Shown: positions 1 through 8,051 of the stretch, piece by piece
How positions within the stretch are numbered: the first letter of the stretch is position 1
Layout: each line of letters begins with the position of its first letter
From: DATBDM01 sp036269915
GTDB lineage: Bacteria > Actinomycetota > Thermoleophilia > Solirubrobacterales > Solirubrobacteraceae
Direction of reading: 5' to 3'
Length of the DNA: 8,051 bases
NCBI GenBank assembly: GCA_036269915.1
Contig: DATBDM010000320.1
Location: forward strand, 1 to 8,051
Notes under the pieces: generated by a model
Told to the model about the DNA's origin: nothing
What the model saw: only the letters and a program-made list of their open reading frames with translations
Databases searched by the model: none
Program-made: the position numbers and the translations under genes

Positions 1-1241
<1,241 letters not shown>

Positions 1242-1245
<4 letters not shown>

Positions 1246-2477
1246 GGGCGGCTCCCTCGGATCGAGTGGTCGAGCAGGGTCATCGGGTGATAGATCGGCC
1301 GGTTCAGATGGGCGGCGATCTGGATCGCGCAGCCGGGGTTGGCGGCGGCGATCGCCTCCGCGCCCGTGGCCTCGAGGTTCGCGGCCTTGCGCGCGCCGAG
1401 CTCGGCGGCGGGGCCGGGGTGGGTCAGGTTGTAGATGCCGGCCGAGCCGCAGCACAGCTCCCACTCGGCGGGCTCGGCGAGCTCCAGGCCGGGGATCCCG
1501 CGCAGCAGCTCGCGCGGCTGCGAGCGGACCGCCTGGGCGTGAGCGAGGTGGCAGGCGTCGTGGTAGGCGACGGTCATCGGCACCGGGTGGCGCTGCGCGC
1601 GGGGCTCCTGCTCGGCGAGGAACTCGTGGACGTCGCGGACCTTCGCCGAGAACGCCTCCATCCGCTCCTCGCCCTCGAAGAGGTGCCCGTAGTCCTTCAT
1701 CGCCGAGCCGCAGCCCGCGACGTTGACGAGCACGTGGTCGTAGCCCTCGTAGGCGGCGACGGTCGCGCGCGCCAGCTCGCGCGCGGGGTCCTCGATCCCC
1801 GAGTGGAACTGCAGCGCGCCGCAGCAGCGCGGCTCGCGCGGGGCGTGGACCTCGAAGCCCTCGGCGGCGAGCACGCGCACGGTCGCCGCGTTGACGTCGC
1901 CGAAGAAGACGCGCTGGATGCAGCCCTGCATCAGGGCGACGGTGCCGCGCTTGGCCCCGACCGCGGGCGTGACCTCGGGCAGCTGCGACACGGCAGCCCG
2001 CAGCGGCACCTGCGGCGCCATCCGCAGGAACGGCAGCCGGTCGCCGAAGCGCTCCGCGAGCTTCAGCCGGCGCTGGACCGCCATGCCGGGCACCAGCGCG
2101 CGAAGGCGGGCGGGGTGGGTGAAGAGCGCGAAGATCGCGTTGCGGAAGAGCCGCTCGCGACGGGTGCGGGCGCCGTGGCGCTCGATCTGCGGGCGCACGC
2201 GCTCGATCAGGCGGTCGTACTGCACGCCGGACGGGCACGCGGTCACGCAGGCCATGCAGCCGAGGCAGTTGTCGAAGTGCTCGGTCATCTCGGGCGAGAC
2301 CGACTCGCCCTCGTCGTGGCCGATGCGCATGAGCAGGATGCGCCCGCGCGGCGAGTCCATCTCGTCCTGCTCGACGGCGTAGCTCGGGCAGGTGGTCAGG
2401 CAGAAGCCGCAGTGCACGCAGTCGCGGATCAGGTCGAGCTCGGGCGGGCGGGTGTCGTCCCAGGCGCGGGTGGCCAT
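1242..2477 (-). CDS. glcF: Glycolate oxidase iron-sulfur subunit GlcF
   Basis: Electron-transfer subunit of glycolate oxidase (GlcDEF); it should pass electrons from the FAD subunits towards the respiratory chain at the membrane. The protein has 411 residues, a usual size for GlcF. The N-terminus has two 4Fe-4S ferredoxin motifs: C20-x2-C23-x2-C26-x3-C30-P and C71-x2-C74-x2-C77-x3-C81-P. Two cysteine-rich CCG domains follow, with C186 and C218-C219-G220, then C256, then C309 and C342-C343-G344. These are the domains also found in LutA, GlpC and HdrB-type proteins. The order ferredoxin pair plus CCG pair, next to glcD and glcE, separates it from GlpC. The ATG at 2477 is preceded by GGAGG (complement of 2488-2492) at a 10-base spacing, lying inside the end of glcE; only 3 bases separate the two genes. 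Its TGA overlaps the aceB ATG by 4 bases. All expected cysteines are present, so it looks intact. Confidence 0.95.
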
Positions 2478-2480
2478 GTC

Positions 2481-3635
2481 TCAGAGTCCTCCAGCGAAGG
2501 CGCCGGGCCGGAACACCCGCGCAGGGTCGAAGCGTGACTTGATGCGTTCCATCACCACGAGCGCGGCCGGCGGGGGCCCCGGCCAGGGATCGCGCAGCGC
2601 GCCGCCGCCGTCGAGCACGGTGGCGCTCGTCCCGGCGGGGAGCGCGGCGCGGACGGCGTCGGCGCGCGCGGCGAGGTCCTCGCCGGCGCCGAGCGCGATC
2701 CAGGTCAGCCCCAGCGCCGCGCGCGACACGGCGGTCGCGCCGCCGGCCTCGGCGGCGCGCAGCACCGCGGGGAGGTCCGAGAGCGTGCCCGCGACCTTCA
2801 GCACCGCGCCCTCCGGCGCGCGCTGGCGGGCGCGCTGTGCGGCCCACAGCTCGTCGTCGTCCTCGACCACGCCCGGGTCGTCGAGCCCGGCGCCGCCGAG
2901 CCGGTCGGCGGCGGCTCGCGCCTGGTGCGCGGCGGCGGCGCCGCCGAAGCGGGCGAGCACGGCGCCGCGGCCGGAGGACCAGGCGACGTCGAGGCAGTCG
3001 GCCTCGAGCGGCAACGCGGCCAGCTGCGCGGCGGCCGTGGCGATCCGCTGCGGGTCCCCCGCCAGCGCGCGGGCGGTCGCGGTCGAAGTCGGCGCCGGGT
3101 GCAGCCGTACGGAGACCGAGGCGATGTAGCCGAGCGTCCCGTAGGAGCCGGTGAAGAGCTTGGCGAGGTCGTAGCCGGCGACGTTCTTGATCACCTTGCC
3201 GCCGGCGCGCGCCACGGTGCCGTCGGAGAGCACGACGGTGATCCCGACGATCAGGTCGCGCACCCCGCCGTAGCGGTGGCGCAGCGGGCCGGAGTCCGCG
3301 GTCGCGACGAGACCCCCGATCGTGGCCGCGTCGCCGGCGCCGAGCGGCGGGTCGAGCGCGAGCATCTGCCCGGCCGAGGCGAAGGCCGACTGCGCCTCCG
3401 CGACCGGCACGCCCGGCTCGAGGATCGCGGTGAAGTCGCCCTCGTTGTGCTCGAGGATGCGCGCCATGCCGGCGCTCGAGACCTCCACGGCCGGCGTCGC
3501 TCCCGGCGCGCCCCAGTCGAGCTTCGTTGCGCCGCCGCGGACGCGCAGCGGGTCGCCGGCCTCGCCGAGCGCGCGCAGCAGCTCGGAGGCCTCGGGCACG
3601 GTGCCGGGACGCTCGGTCCGGGCGGTCGTCGCCAT
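2481..3635 (-). CDS. glcE: Glycolate oxidase FAD-binding subunit GlcE
   Basis: Second flavoprotein subunit of glycolate oxidase, a smaller paralogue of GlcD that is needed for activity in E. coli. It has 384 residues, slightly longer than E. coli GlcE at about 350. The PCMH-type FAD-binding domain (FAD_binding_4) covers about residues 15-180: RGGATK (33-38), LEPGV (72-76), PPLGAGDAATIGG (96-108), RHRYGGVRDLIVG (119-131), GGKVIKNVAGYDLAKLFTGSYGTLG (in outline, 145-169). The KNVAGYDL-type block is characteristic of GlcE. The C-terminus ends in a short FAD-oxidase tail (RFDPARVFRPG). The frame stays open upstream, because the antisense-like frame through glcD lacks stops, but similarity begins only at the ATG at 3635. 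That ATG sits 5 bases after the glcD stop and has a GGAG about 13 bases upstream within the glcD end. The upstream part of the open frame (3636-5318) is a shadow of glcD and not a fusion. Confidence 0.93.
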   Translation of the reverse strand: MATTARTERPGTVPEASELLRALGEAGDPLRVRGGATKLDWGAPGATPAVEVSSAGMARILEHNEGDFTAILEPGVPVAEAQSAFASAGQMLALDPPLGAGDAATIGGLVATADSGPLRHRYGGVRDLIVGITVVLSDGTVARAGGKVIKNVAGYDLAKLFTGSYGTLGYIASVSVRLHPAPTSTATARALAGDPQRIATAAAQLAALPLEADCLDVAWSSGRGAVLARFGGAAAAHQARAAADRLGGAGLDDPGVVEDDDELWAAQRARQRAPEGAVLKVAGTLSDLPAVLRAAEAGGATAVSRAALGLTWIALGAGEDLAARADAVRAALPAGTSATVLDGGGALRDPWPGPPPAALVVMERIKSRFDPARVFRPGAFAGGL

Positions 3636-3640
3636 CCGGT

Positions 3641-5101
3641 TCAGAACCGCTCCGCCAGACCGGCCGCCTCGAGCGGGTGCTGCCGGTAGGGCCCGGGCAC
3701 CTCGCCGCACAGGCGCGGCGTCGGCATGACCTTGCCCGGGTTCGAGATCCCCTCGGGATCGAACGCGCAGCGCAGCCGCTGGAAGCAGTCGAGGTCGGCC
3801 TCGGAGAACATCTTCGGCATGTGCTTCTTCTTGTCGACCCCGACGCCGTGCTCGCCGGTGATCGACCCCCCGGCCTGCAGGCAGGCGTCGAGGATCTTCC
3901 CCGACAGCTCCTCGGCCTTCTCGGCCTCGCCCTCGATCGCGCCGTCGTAGCAGACCAGCGGGTGCAGGTTGCCGTCGCCGGCGTGGAAGACGTTGGCGAC
4001 GATCAGCCCGTACTCCTCGCCGAGCGACGCGATCCGCTCGAGGACCTCGGGCAGCTTGGTGCGCGGGATCACGCCATCCTGGACGAAGTAGTTCGGGCTC
4101 AGGCGCCCCATCGCGGGGAAGGCCGCCTTGCGCGCCTTCCAGAAGCGCTCGCGCTCGGCCGCGTCGCGAGCGACGCGCACATCGTCGGAGCCGCAGCGCT
4201 CGCACACCGCGACGACCTCGTCGAAGCGCGCCTCGCACTCGCGCTCGGCGCCGTCGAGCTCGACGAGCAGCGCGGCCTTGCGGCCGATCGTGAAGCCCGC
4301 CTTGGCCATCGGCTCGGCCGCCTCGATCGCCTTCTCGTCCATCATCTCGATGGCGCCGGGGACGATCCCGCCCTGGACGATCTGCGACACCGCCTCGCCA
4401 GCGTCGCGGGTGGAGTCGAAGAAGGCGACGAGCGTCTTCGTCGTCTCGGGCGCCGGCACGATGCGCAGCCAGATCTTCGTGGCGATGCCGAGCGTGCCCT
4501 CGGAGCCGACGAACGCGCCGAGCAGGTCGTAGCCGGACGGGTCGAGCGCCTTGCCGCCGACCGTGACGAGCTCGCCGTCGGGGAGCACGAGCTCCAGGCC
4601 GGTCACGTAGTTCGTCGTGAAGCCGTACTTGAAGCAGTGCGCGCCGCCGGAGTTCTCGGCGACGTTGCCGCCGATCGAGCAGACGATCTGGCTCGACGGG
4701 TCCGGCGGGTAGAAGAACCCCGTCCCGACGGCTGCGGACACCGCGAGGTTGGTGACCCCGGGCTCGACGCAGACGCGGTGGTTGTCGAGGTCGACCTCGA
4801 GGATCCGCTTCATCCGCGAGACGACGATCAGCACGCCGTCGTCGAGCGGCAGCGCGCCGCCCGACAGCCCAGAGCCGGCGCCGCGGGCGACGAACGGGAC
4901 GCCGGCCTGCGCGCACGCCCGCACGACCGCGGCCACCTCCTCGGCGGATCCCGGCAGCACGGCGGCCGCCGGGATCGCGTGGTACTGCAGCAACCCGTCG
5001 GACTCGTAGGTCCGCAGCTGGTGCTCGGCCGTGTAGACCCAGTCGGGCGCCACGATCGAGCGCAGCCGTTCGATGAGCTCCGGGGCTAGACCACCATCCA
5101 C
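3641..5101 (-). CDS. glcD: Glycolate oxidase catalytic FAD subunit GlcD
   Basis: Catalytic flavoprotein of glycolate oxidase: oxidises glycolate to glyoxylate; relatives also take D-lactate, so D-lactate may be a second substrate. With the GTG at 5101 it has 486 residues, against 499 for E. coli GlcD. Domains: FAD-binding PCMH fold at about residues 35-215, with RGAGSGLSGGALP (73-85), then PDPSSQIVCSIGGNVAENSGG in outline and GSEGTLGIATKIW; then the FAD-oxidase C domain with the metal/substrate motif HAGDGNLHP (373-381) and GEHG (416-419, H418 a likely active-site residue); it ends in an AFDPEGISNPGK tail and a final ERF, as in E. coli. Start: the frame stays open to a GTG at 5167, giving 508 residues, but the added stretch is read from the permease coding sequence and is not GlcD-like. 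GTG 5101 puts about 32 residues before the conserved YESDG and overlaps the permease stop by 16 bases, with a weak GGCGG 7 bases upstream. The start is inferred. Confidence 0.93.
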   Translation of the reverse strand: MDGGLAPELIERLRSIVAPDWVYTAEHQLRTYESDGLLQYHAIPAAAVLPGSAEEVAAVVRACAQAGVPFVARGAGSGLSGGALPLDDGVLIVVSRMKRILEVDLDNHRVCVEPGVTNLAVSAAVGTGFFYPPDPSSQIVCSIGGNVAENSGGAHCFKYGFTTNYVTGLELVLPDGELVTVGGKALDPSGYDLLGAFVGSEGTLGIATKIWLRIVPAPETTKTLVAFFDSTRDAGEAVSQIVQGGIVPGAIEMMDEKAIEAAEPMAKAGFTIGRKAALLVELDGAERECEARFDEVVAVCERCGSDDVRVARDAAERERFWKARKAAFPAMGRLSPNYFVQDGVIPRTKLPEVLERIASLGEEYGLIVANVFHAGDGNLHPLVCYDGAIEGEAEKAEELSGKILDACLQAGGSITGEHGVGVDKKKHMPKMFSEADLDCFQRLRCAFDPEGISNPGKVMPTPRLCGEVPGPYRQHPLEAAGLAERF

Positions 5102-6753
5102 GAGAGGACCGCCGTCGTCTGCAGGTACACGAGCACGCACATGATCGCCAAGAGAAGCAGGCTCCACTTGAGAACGCTACGGAAGAGGTCGCCCTCCTTG
5201 CCGCCGAGGCCAACCGCGGCTGCGCCGATCGCCAGGTTCTGCGGCGAGACCATCTTGCCGAGCACGCCGCCCGACGAGTTCGCCGCCGCGAGCAGCGTCG
5301 GGTCGAGGCCCGCGGCATGGGCCGCTTTCACCTGGAGTACGCCGAACAAGGAGTTCGACGAGGTATCGGAGCCGGTGACGGCGACGCCGAGCCACCCGAT
5401 GATCGGCGACAGCAGGCCGAGCACGCCGCCGGCGCCGGCGATCCACGTGCCGATCGTGATCGTCTGCCCCGACAGGTTCATCACGTAGGCCAGAGCCAGC
5501 ACGGTCGCGACGGTCAGCGTCGCCCACTTGAGCTGGTTGAGCGAGTGCGCGTAGACCCGCAGCGCGCGGCCGGGGGCGATGCGCAGGAACGGCATCGTCA
5601 GCAGGCCCGAGATCAGCAGCAGCGTGCCGGCCGCCCCGAGCCAGTTGAACTTGTAGGTCGTCGCGGTGACCGGGTCCCCGGCCGCCGTGAGGACGTTCAG
5701 GCCGGGCCAGGTGAACTCCTGGGTCGGCTTGTCGAGGAGGTCCTTGACCGGTCCGATCTGCGCCAGCGAGAAGACGACGATGATGATCAGATACGGCAGG
5801 TAGGCCTTGAGGACGTCGCGGCCGCTGTCGCCTTCCGCCGTCCCGTCGCGCCGCCGGACCTCGTGCTCGTGCACCGGGTCGGCGGCCGCGGCGCCCGCGA
5901 TCGCGGGCCTGGCTCCGCCGAACTCGCCGCGGACCGGCTCGCTCGGGCGCCAGACGCGCAGGAAGGCGACAATCGCGCCGACCGAGACCAGTGAGGCGAC
6001 GATGTCGGTGAGCTCGACGGAGACGTAGTTCGAGCAGGCGAACTGGGCGATGGCGAAGGTGAGGCCGCCGACGATCGCGGCCGGCCACGTGGCCTTGATG
6101 CCGCGCATGCCGTCGACCATGCCGACGAGGATCAGCGGCACGAAGATCGCCAGCAGCGGCGTCTGGCGCCCGACCATCGCGCCCAGGTCCTCCTTGGGCA
6201 GGTCGGTGAGGCCGGCCAGCGTGACGATCGGGATCGCGATCGCGCCGAAGGCGACCGGCGCGGTGTTCGCGACGAGCGCGACGGAGGCCGCCTTCATCGG
6301 CTTGAAGCCGAGCGCGACGAGCATCACCGAGGTGATCGCCACCGGCGTGCCGAAGCCGGCGAGCGCCTCGAGCAGCGCGCCGAACGAGAAGGCGATGATC
6401 ACCGCCTGGATGCGCTGGTCGTCGGAGATCTGCGAGAAGGAGCGCCGCAGCACGGCGAAGTGCCCCGACGCCTCGGTCATGTTGTAGATCCAGATCGCGT
6501 TCCAGACGATCCACATGATCGGGAACAGGCCGAAGGCCGCGCCCTCGAGCGCCGAGTCGAACGCCTGCCCCGCGGGCATCGAGTAGACGATGATCGCGAC
6601 CAGGATGGCGACCGCGAGCGCGATCAGCGAGGCGACGTGCGCCTTCAGGCGGACGATGCCGAGCAGGACGAACAGCGTCGCGATCGGCAACACCGCGAAG
6701 ATCGTGCTCGCGAACAGCGAGTCCCCTACGGGATCCAGCACCTGCTTGTACAT
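5086..6753 (-). CDS. lldP: L-lactate/glycolate permease (LldP/GlcA family)
   Basis: Inner-membrane proton symporter of the lactate permease family (TC 2.A.14). E. coli LldP and GlcA both carry L-lactate, D-lactate and glycolate, so the sequence alone does not fix the substrate. It has 555 residues, the normal size (about 551-560). Many hydrophobic segments run from about residue 14 to the end, consistent with 12-14 helices. Conserved blocks: PIMWIVWNAIWIY (78-90), GALLEALAGFGTPVAI (125-140), GFKPMKAASVALVANTAPVAFGA in outline, GMRGIKATWPA, GWLGVAVTGSDTSSNSLF, SPQNLAIGAAAVGLGGKEGDLFR in outline, and a WMVV C-terminus. A charged, Ala/Arg/His-rich loop separates the two halves at about residues 268-312. 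The ATG at 6753 has a full AGGAGG Shine-Dalgarno at a 5-base spacing. It is the first gene of the leftward operon, directly upstream of and overlapping glcD, which favours glycolate. The divergent lut genes suggest that lactate may use it too. Confidence 0.94.
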   Translation of the reverse strand: MYKQVLDPVGDSLFASTIFAVLPIATLFVLLGIVRLKAHVASLIALAVAILVAIIVYSMPAGQAFDSALEGAAFGLFPIMWIVWNAIWIYNMTEASGHFAVLRRSFSQISDDQRIQAVIIAFSFGALLEALAGFGTPVAITSVMLVALGFKPMKAASVALVANTAPVAFGAIAIPIVTLAGLTDLPKEDLGAMVGRQTPLLAIFVPLILVGMVDGMRGIKATWPAAIVGGLTFAIAQFACSNYVSVELTDIVASLVSVGAIVAFLRVWRPSEPVRGEFGGARPAIAGAAAADPVHEHEVRRRDGTAEGDSGRDVLKAYLPYLIIIVVFSLAQIGPVKDLLDKPTQEFTWPGLNVLTAAGDPVTATTYKFNWLGAAGTLLLISGLLTMPFLRIAPGRALRVYAHSLNQLKWATLTVATVLALAYVMNLSGQTITIGTWIAGAGGVLGLLSPIIGWLGVAVTGSDTSSNSLFGVLQVKAAHAAGLDPTLLAAANSSGGVLGKMVSPQNLAIGAAAVGLGGKEGDLFRSVLKWSLLLLAIMCVLVYLQTTAVLSWMVV

Positions 6754-6758
6754 CGAGC

Positions 6759-6764
6759 CCTCCT
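6759..6764 (-). promoter_or_regulatory. Strong Shine-Dalgarno of the permease gene
   Basis: Reads AGGAGG on the minus strand, 5 bases before the ATG at 6753. It fixes the start of the permease and is the strongest ribosome-binding site in the window. The leftward transcript therefore has a leader, unlike the probable leaderless lutA transcript on the other side. I could not identify a convincing -10/-35 pair for the leftward promoter; a TAACGC (complement of 6787-6792) is the only weak -10 candidate. Confidence 0.8.
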
Positions 6765-6797
6765 CTCGATTCTTCTCCCTGCCGGGGCGTTACCCGA

Positions 6798-6813
6798 CGT
6801 GAGGGGTTTCACT
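6798..6813. promoter_or_regulatory. Candidate CRP/GlxR-type operator in the divergent intergenic region
   Basis: The sequence CGTGAGGGGTTTCACT contains perfect inverted half-sites GTGA-N6-TCAC (6799-6812). This matches the inner core of the CRP-family consensus TGTGA-N6-TCACA; both outermost bases differ. A second, wider inverted repeat, GTGAG-N8-CTCAC (6799-6816), shares the left arm. The site is the only clear palindrome between the two operons and overlaps the candidate -35 of lutA, so binding could repress lutA or activate from near -37. It lies about 45 bases upstream of the permease ATG. In Corynebacterium the CRP-type regulator GlxR controls aceB. That parallel supports the reading but does not prove it; a GntR-type LutR/GlcC operator is an alternative. 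Confidence 0.45.
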
Positions 6814-6834
6814 CACCCGCGCCGGGATTAGACT
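6806..6834 (+). promoter_or_regulatory. Candidate sigma-A-type promoter for leaderless lutA
   Basis: TAGACT at 6829-6834 fits the actinobacterial -10 pattern TANNNT. A weak -35, GTTTCA at 6806-6811 (3 of 6 matches to TTGACA), lies at the ideal 17-base spacing. Transcription would begin about 6-9 bases after the -10, at 6841-6844, which is at or within three bases of the lutA GTG. No purine-rich Shine-Dalgarno lies between. The -10 also contains an in-frame TAG (6829-6831), so lutA cannot start further upstream. Inferred from motif and spacing only. Confidence 0.45.
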
Positions 6835-6843
6835 CGGGCCGGC

Positions 6844-7524
6844 GTGCGGGTCGCGTTGTTCATCACGTGCTTCAACGACACGTTCTTCCCGGCGACGGGC
6901 CGGGCGGTCGTCGAGCTGCTCGAGCGGCTCGGCCACGAGGTCGACGTCCCGCTCGACCAGACCTGCTGCGGGCAGATGCACCACAACTCGGGGTACGCCC
7001 AGGACGGGCTGGCGCTCGCCCGCCGCTTCGAGCGGATCTTCGACGGCGCCGAGGCGATCGTGTCGCCGTCGGCGTCGTGCGTCGGGATGGTGCGCGAGCA
7101 CTGCCCCGCGGTTGCGGACCGGACCTACGAGCTGACCGAGTTCCTCGTCGATCGACTCGGCGTGGTCGACGTCGGCGCGTCGTTCCCGCACCGGGTCACG
7201 CTGCACCCGACCTGCCATTCGCTGCGCGTGCTGCGCGTCGGCGACCGGCCGCGGCGGCTGCTCGAGGCGGTGCGCGGCATCGAGCTCGTCGCGCTGGAGG
7301 GGGCGGAGGAGTGCTGCGGCTTCGGCGGTACGTTCGCGGTCAAGAACGCCGACACGTCGATGGCGATGTTGTCCGACAAGCTGCGGCGGATCCTCGACAC
7401 GCGCGCCGAGGTCTGCACGGCGGCCGACACCTCGTGCCTGATGCACATCGGCGGCGCGCTGCGCCGCCAGCGCGCGGGCGTGCGCACCGTCCACCTCGCC
7501 GAGATCCTGGCGGCGCAGGAATGA
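6844..7524 (+). CDS. lutA: L-lactate utilisation (Fe-S)-binding protein LutA/LldE
   Basis: Subunit of the LutABC (LldEFG) iron-sulfur complex that oxidises L-lactate to pyruvate in place of flavin-type LldD; cytoplasmic or membrane-associated. It has 226 residues, a little shorter than typical LutA (about 240), and consists of two CCG (cysteine-rich) domains. Domain 1: C9 with the following F-x4-P-x2-G pattern, C41-C42-G43 and C79. Domain 2: C124 in HPTCH, C157-C158-G159 and C198. The QTCCGQMHHNSGY and EECCGFGGTFAVKN blocks are typical of LutA and separate it from GlcF, since there is no ferredoxin domain. The GTG start at 6844 is bounded by an in-frame TAG 15 bases upstream, and the conserved VALFITCF begins at residue 3. 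There is no Shine-Dalgarno; a leaderless mRNA is likely. The stop overlaps the lutB ATG by 4 bases (ATGA). First gene of the rightward operon, divergent from the permease-glcDEF-aceB operon. Confidence 0.93.
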   Translation: MRVALFITCFNDTFFPATGRAVVELLERLGHEVDVPLDQTCCGQMHHNSGYAQDGLALARRFERIFDGAEAIVSPSASCVGMVREHCPAVADRTYELTEFLVDRLGVVDVGASFPHRVTLHPTCHSLRVLRVGDRPRRLLEAVRGIELVALEGAEECCGFGGTFAVKNADTSMAMLSDKLRRILDTRAEVCTAADTSCLMHIGGALRRQRAGVRTVHLAEILAAQE

Positions 7525-8051
7525 CCGCCGGCTTTCCCGCCGCGGCGAAGGTCACGCTGCGCGACGCGCAGCTGCGCCGCAACCTCGGCAAGGCGACCAC
7601 GACGATCCGCGCCAAGCGCGCCGGGGCGGTCGCCGAGCTCCCGGACTGGCAGGACCTGCGGGCGGCGGGCGAGGCGATCAAGCGCCGCGCGATGGCGACC
7701 CTGCCCGAGCAGCTCGTGCGCCTCGAGGCGGCGGTGACGGCGGCGGGCGGGACGGTCCACTGGGCCCGCGACGGCGCGGAGGCGACCCGCATCGTCGCCG
7801 ACCTCGCGCTCGCCCACGGCGCCGAGGAGGTCATCAAGGTCAAGTCGCTGGCGACCGACGAGATCGGCCTCAACGAGGGCCTGGCCGCGCGCGGCGTGCA
7901 GGCGATCGAGACCGACCTCGCCGAGCTGATCGTCCAGCTCGGCGACGACACGCAGACGCACATCCTCGTGCCGGCGATCCACCGCAACCGGGCCGAGATC
8001 CGCGCGCTGTTCGAGCGCACGATCGCCCAGGGCCAGGACCTGGGGACCGAG
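7521..8051 (+). CDS. lutB: L-lactate utilisation iron-sulfur protein LutB/LldF, N-terminal part (runs off the right edge)
   Basis: Second subunit of the LutABC L-lactate oxidation complex, normally about 470 residues: an N-terminal LUD (DUF162) domain followed by two 4Fe-4S ferredoxin motifs. Only the first 177 codons are present and the frame is open to base 8051, so the ferredoxin cysteines are not visible. The LUD domain is recognisable: IKVKSLATDEIGLNEGL (about 105-121), ETDLAELIVQL (about 133-143), then THILVPAIHRNRAEI and a LF pair (about 148-168), blocks typical of LutB. The N-terminal lead of about 50 residues is Arg/Ala-rich. The ATG at 7521 lies within the lutA stop (ATGA); the AGGA immediately before it is too close to act as a normal Shine-Dalgarno, so translation probably depends on coupling to lutA. 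A lutC gene is expected just beyond the window. Confidence 0.9.
   Translation, partial: MTAGFPAAAKVTLRDAQLRRNLGKATTTIRAKRAGAVAELPDWQDLRAAGEAIKRRAMATLPEQLVRLEAAVTAAGGTVHWARDGAEATRIVADLALAHGAEEVIKVKSLATDEIGLNEGLAARGVQAIETDLAELIVQLGDDTQTHILVPAIHRNRAEIRALFERTIAQGQDLGTE

Noticed and set aside
3636..5318. A 945-codon minus-strand open frame that appears to fuse a long N-terminal part to GlcE
   Set aside because: The first part is Arg/Ala-rich sequence read in the wrong frame of glcD and the permease end. Real GlcE similarity begins at the ATG at 3635. Long stop-free frames are expected at this GC content.
6225..6246. Repeated GATCG/CGATCG units near 6225-6246
   Set aside because: They lie inside a conserved transmembrane part of the permease and come from Ile/Ala codons in GC-rich DNA; no repeat structure beyond coding.
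6787..6792. TAACGC on the minus strand as a -10 box for the permease operon
   Set aside because: Only a partial match, with no usable -35 at 16-18 bases. A leftward promoter must exist in this region, but I cannot place it.
6790..8020. Minus-strand open frames of 226-285 codons opposite lutA and lutB
   Set aside because: They lie fully antisense to conserved LutA and LutB sequence and have low-complexity composition, so they are not believable genes.

Overview
The window is a compact, almost fully coding stretch of very high-GC DNA. Strong G/C third positions, GTG starts and a probable leaderless transcript fit a high-GC Gram-positive (Actinomycetota). A deep lineage such as Thermoleophilia/Solirubrobacterales is a guess from sequence style; no marker gene confirms it.

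Layout: two operons diverge from one 90-bp intergenic region (6754-6843). Leftward on the minus strand, in transcription order, are an LldP/GlcA-type 2-hydroxyacid permease (6753-5086), the three glycolate oxidase subunits glcD (5101-3641), glcE (3635-2481) and glcF (2477-1242), and the N-terminal 415 codons of malate synthase A, aceB (1245 to the left edge). Rightward on the plus strand are lutA/lldE (6844-7524) and the first 177 codons of lutB/lldF (7521 to the right edge). Junctions within both operons are very tight: a 16-base overlap, gaps of 5 and 3 bases, and two 4-base ATGA overlaps. This points to polycistronic, translationally coupled mRNAs.

Function: the permease should bring glycolate and/or lactate into the cell. 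GlcDEF, a FAD and iron-sulfur enzyme, oxidises glycolate (and probably D-lactate) to glyoxylate (or pyruvate). Malate synthase A condenses glyoxylate with acetyl-CoA to malate. The divergent LutAB belongs to the LutABC L-lactate oxidation system, which gives pyruvate. The locus therefore reads as a short-chain 2-hydroxyacid utilisation island in which both arms probably share one transporter. No regulator gene lies in the window. The intergenic region does hold a CRP/GlxR-like palindrome (GTGA-N6-TCAC) overlapping the -35 region of a candidate lutA promoter.

All gene families here are known. The more unusual points are the gene combination, the use of malate synthase isoform A in a glc operon, the shared regulatory region and the probable leaderless start of lutA. 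I see no mobile elements, RNA genes, CRISPR arrays or undescribed system. There is no gene-free stretch longer than 90 bases.
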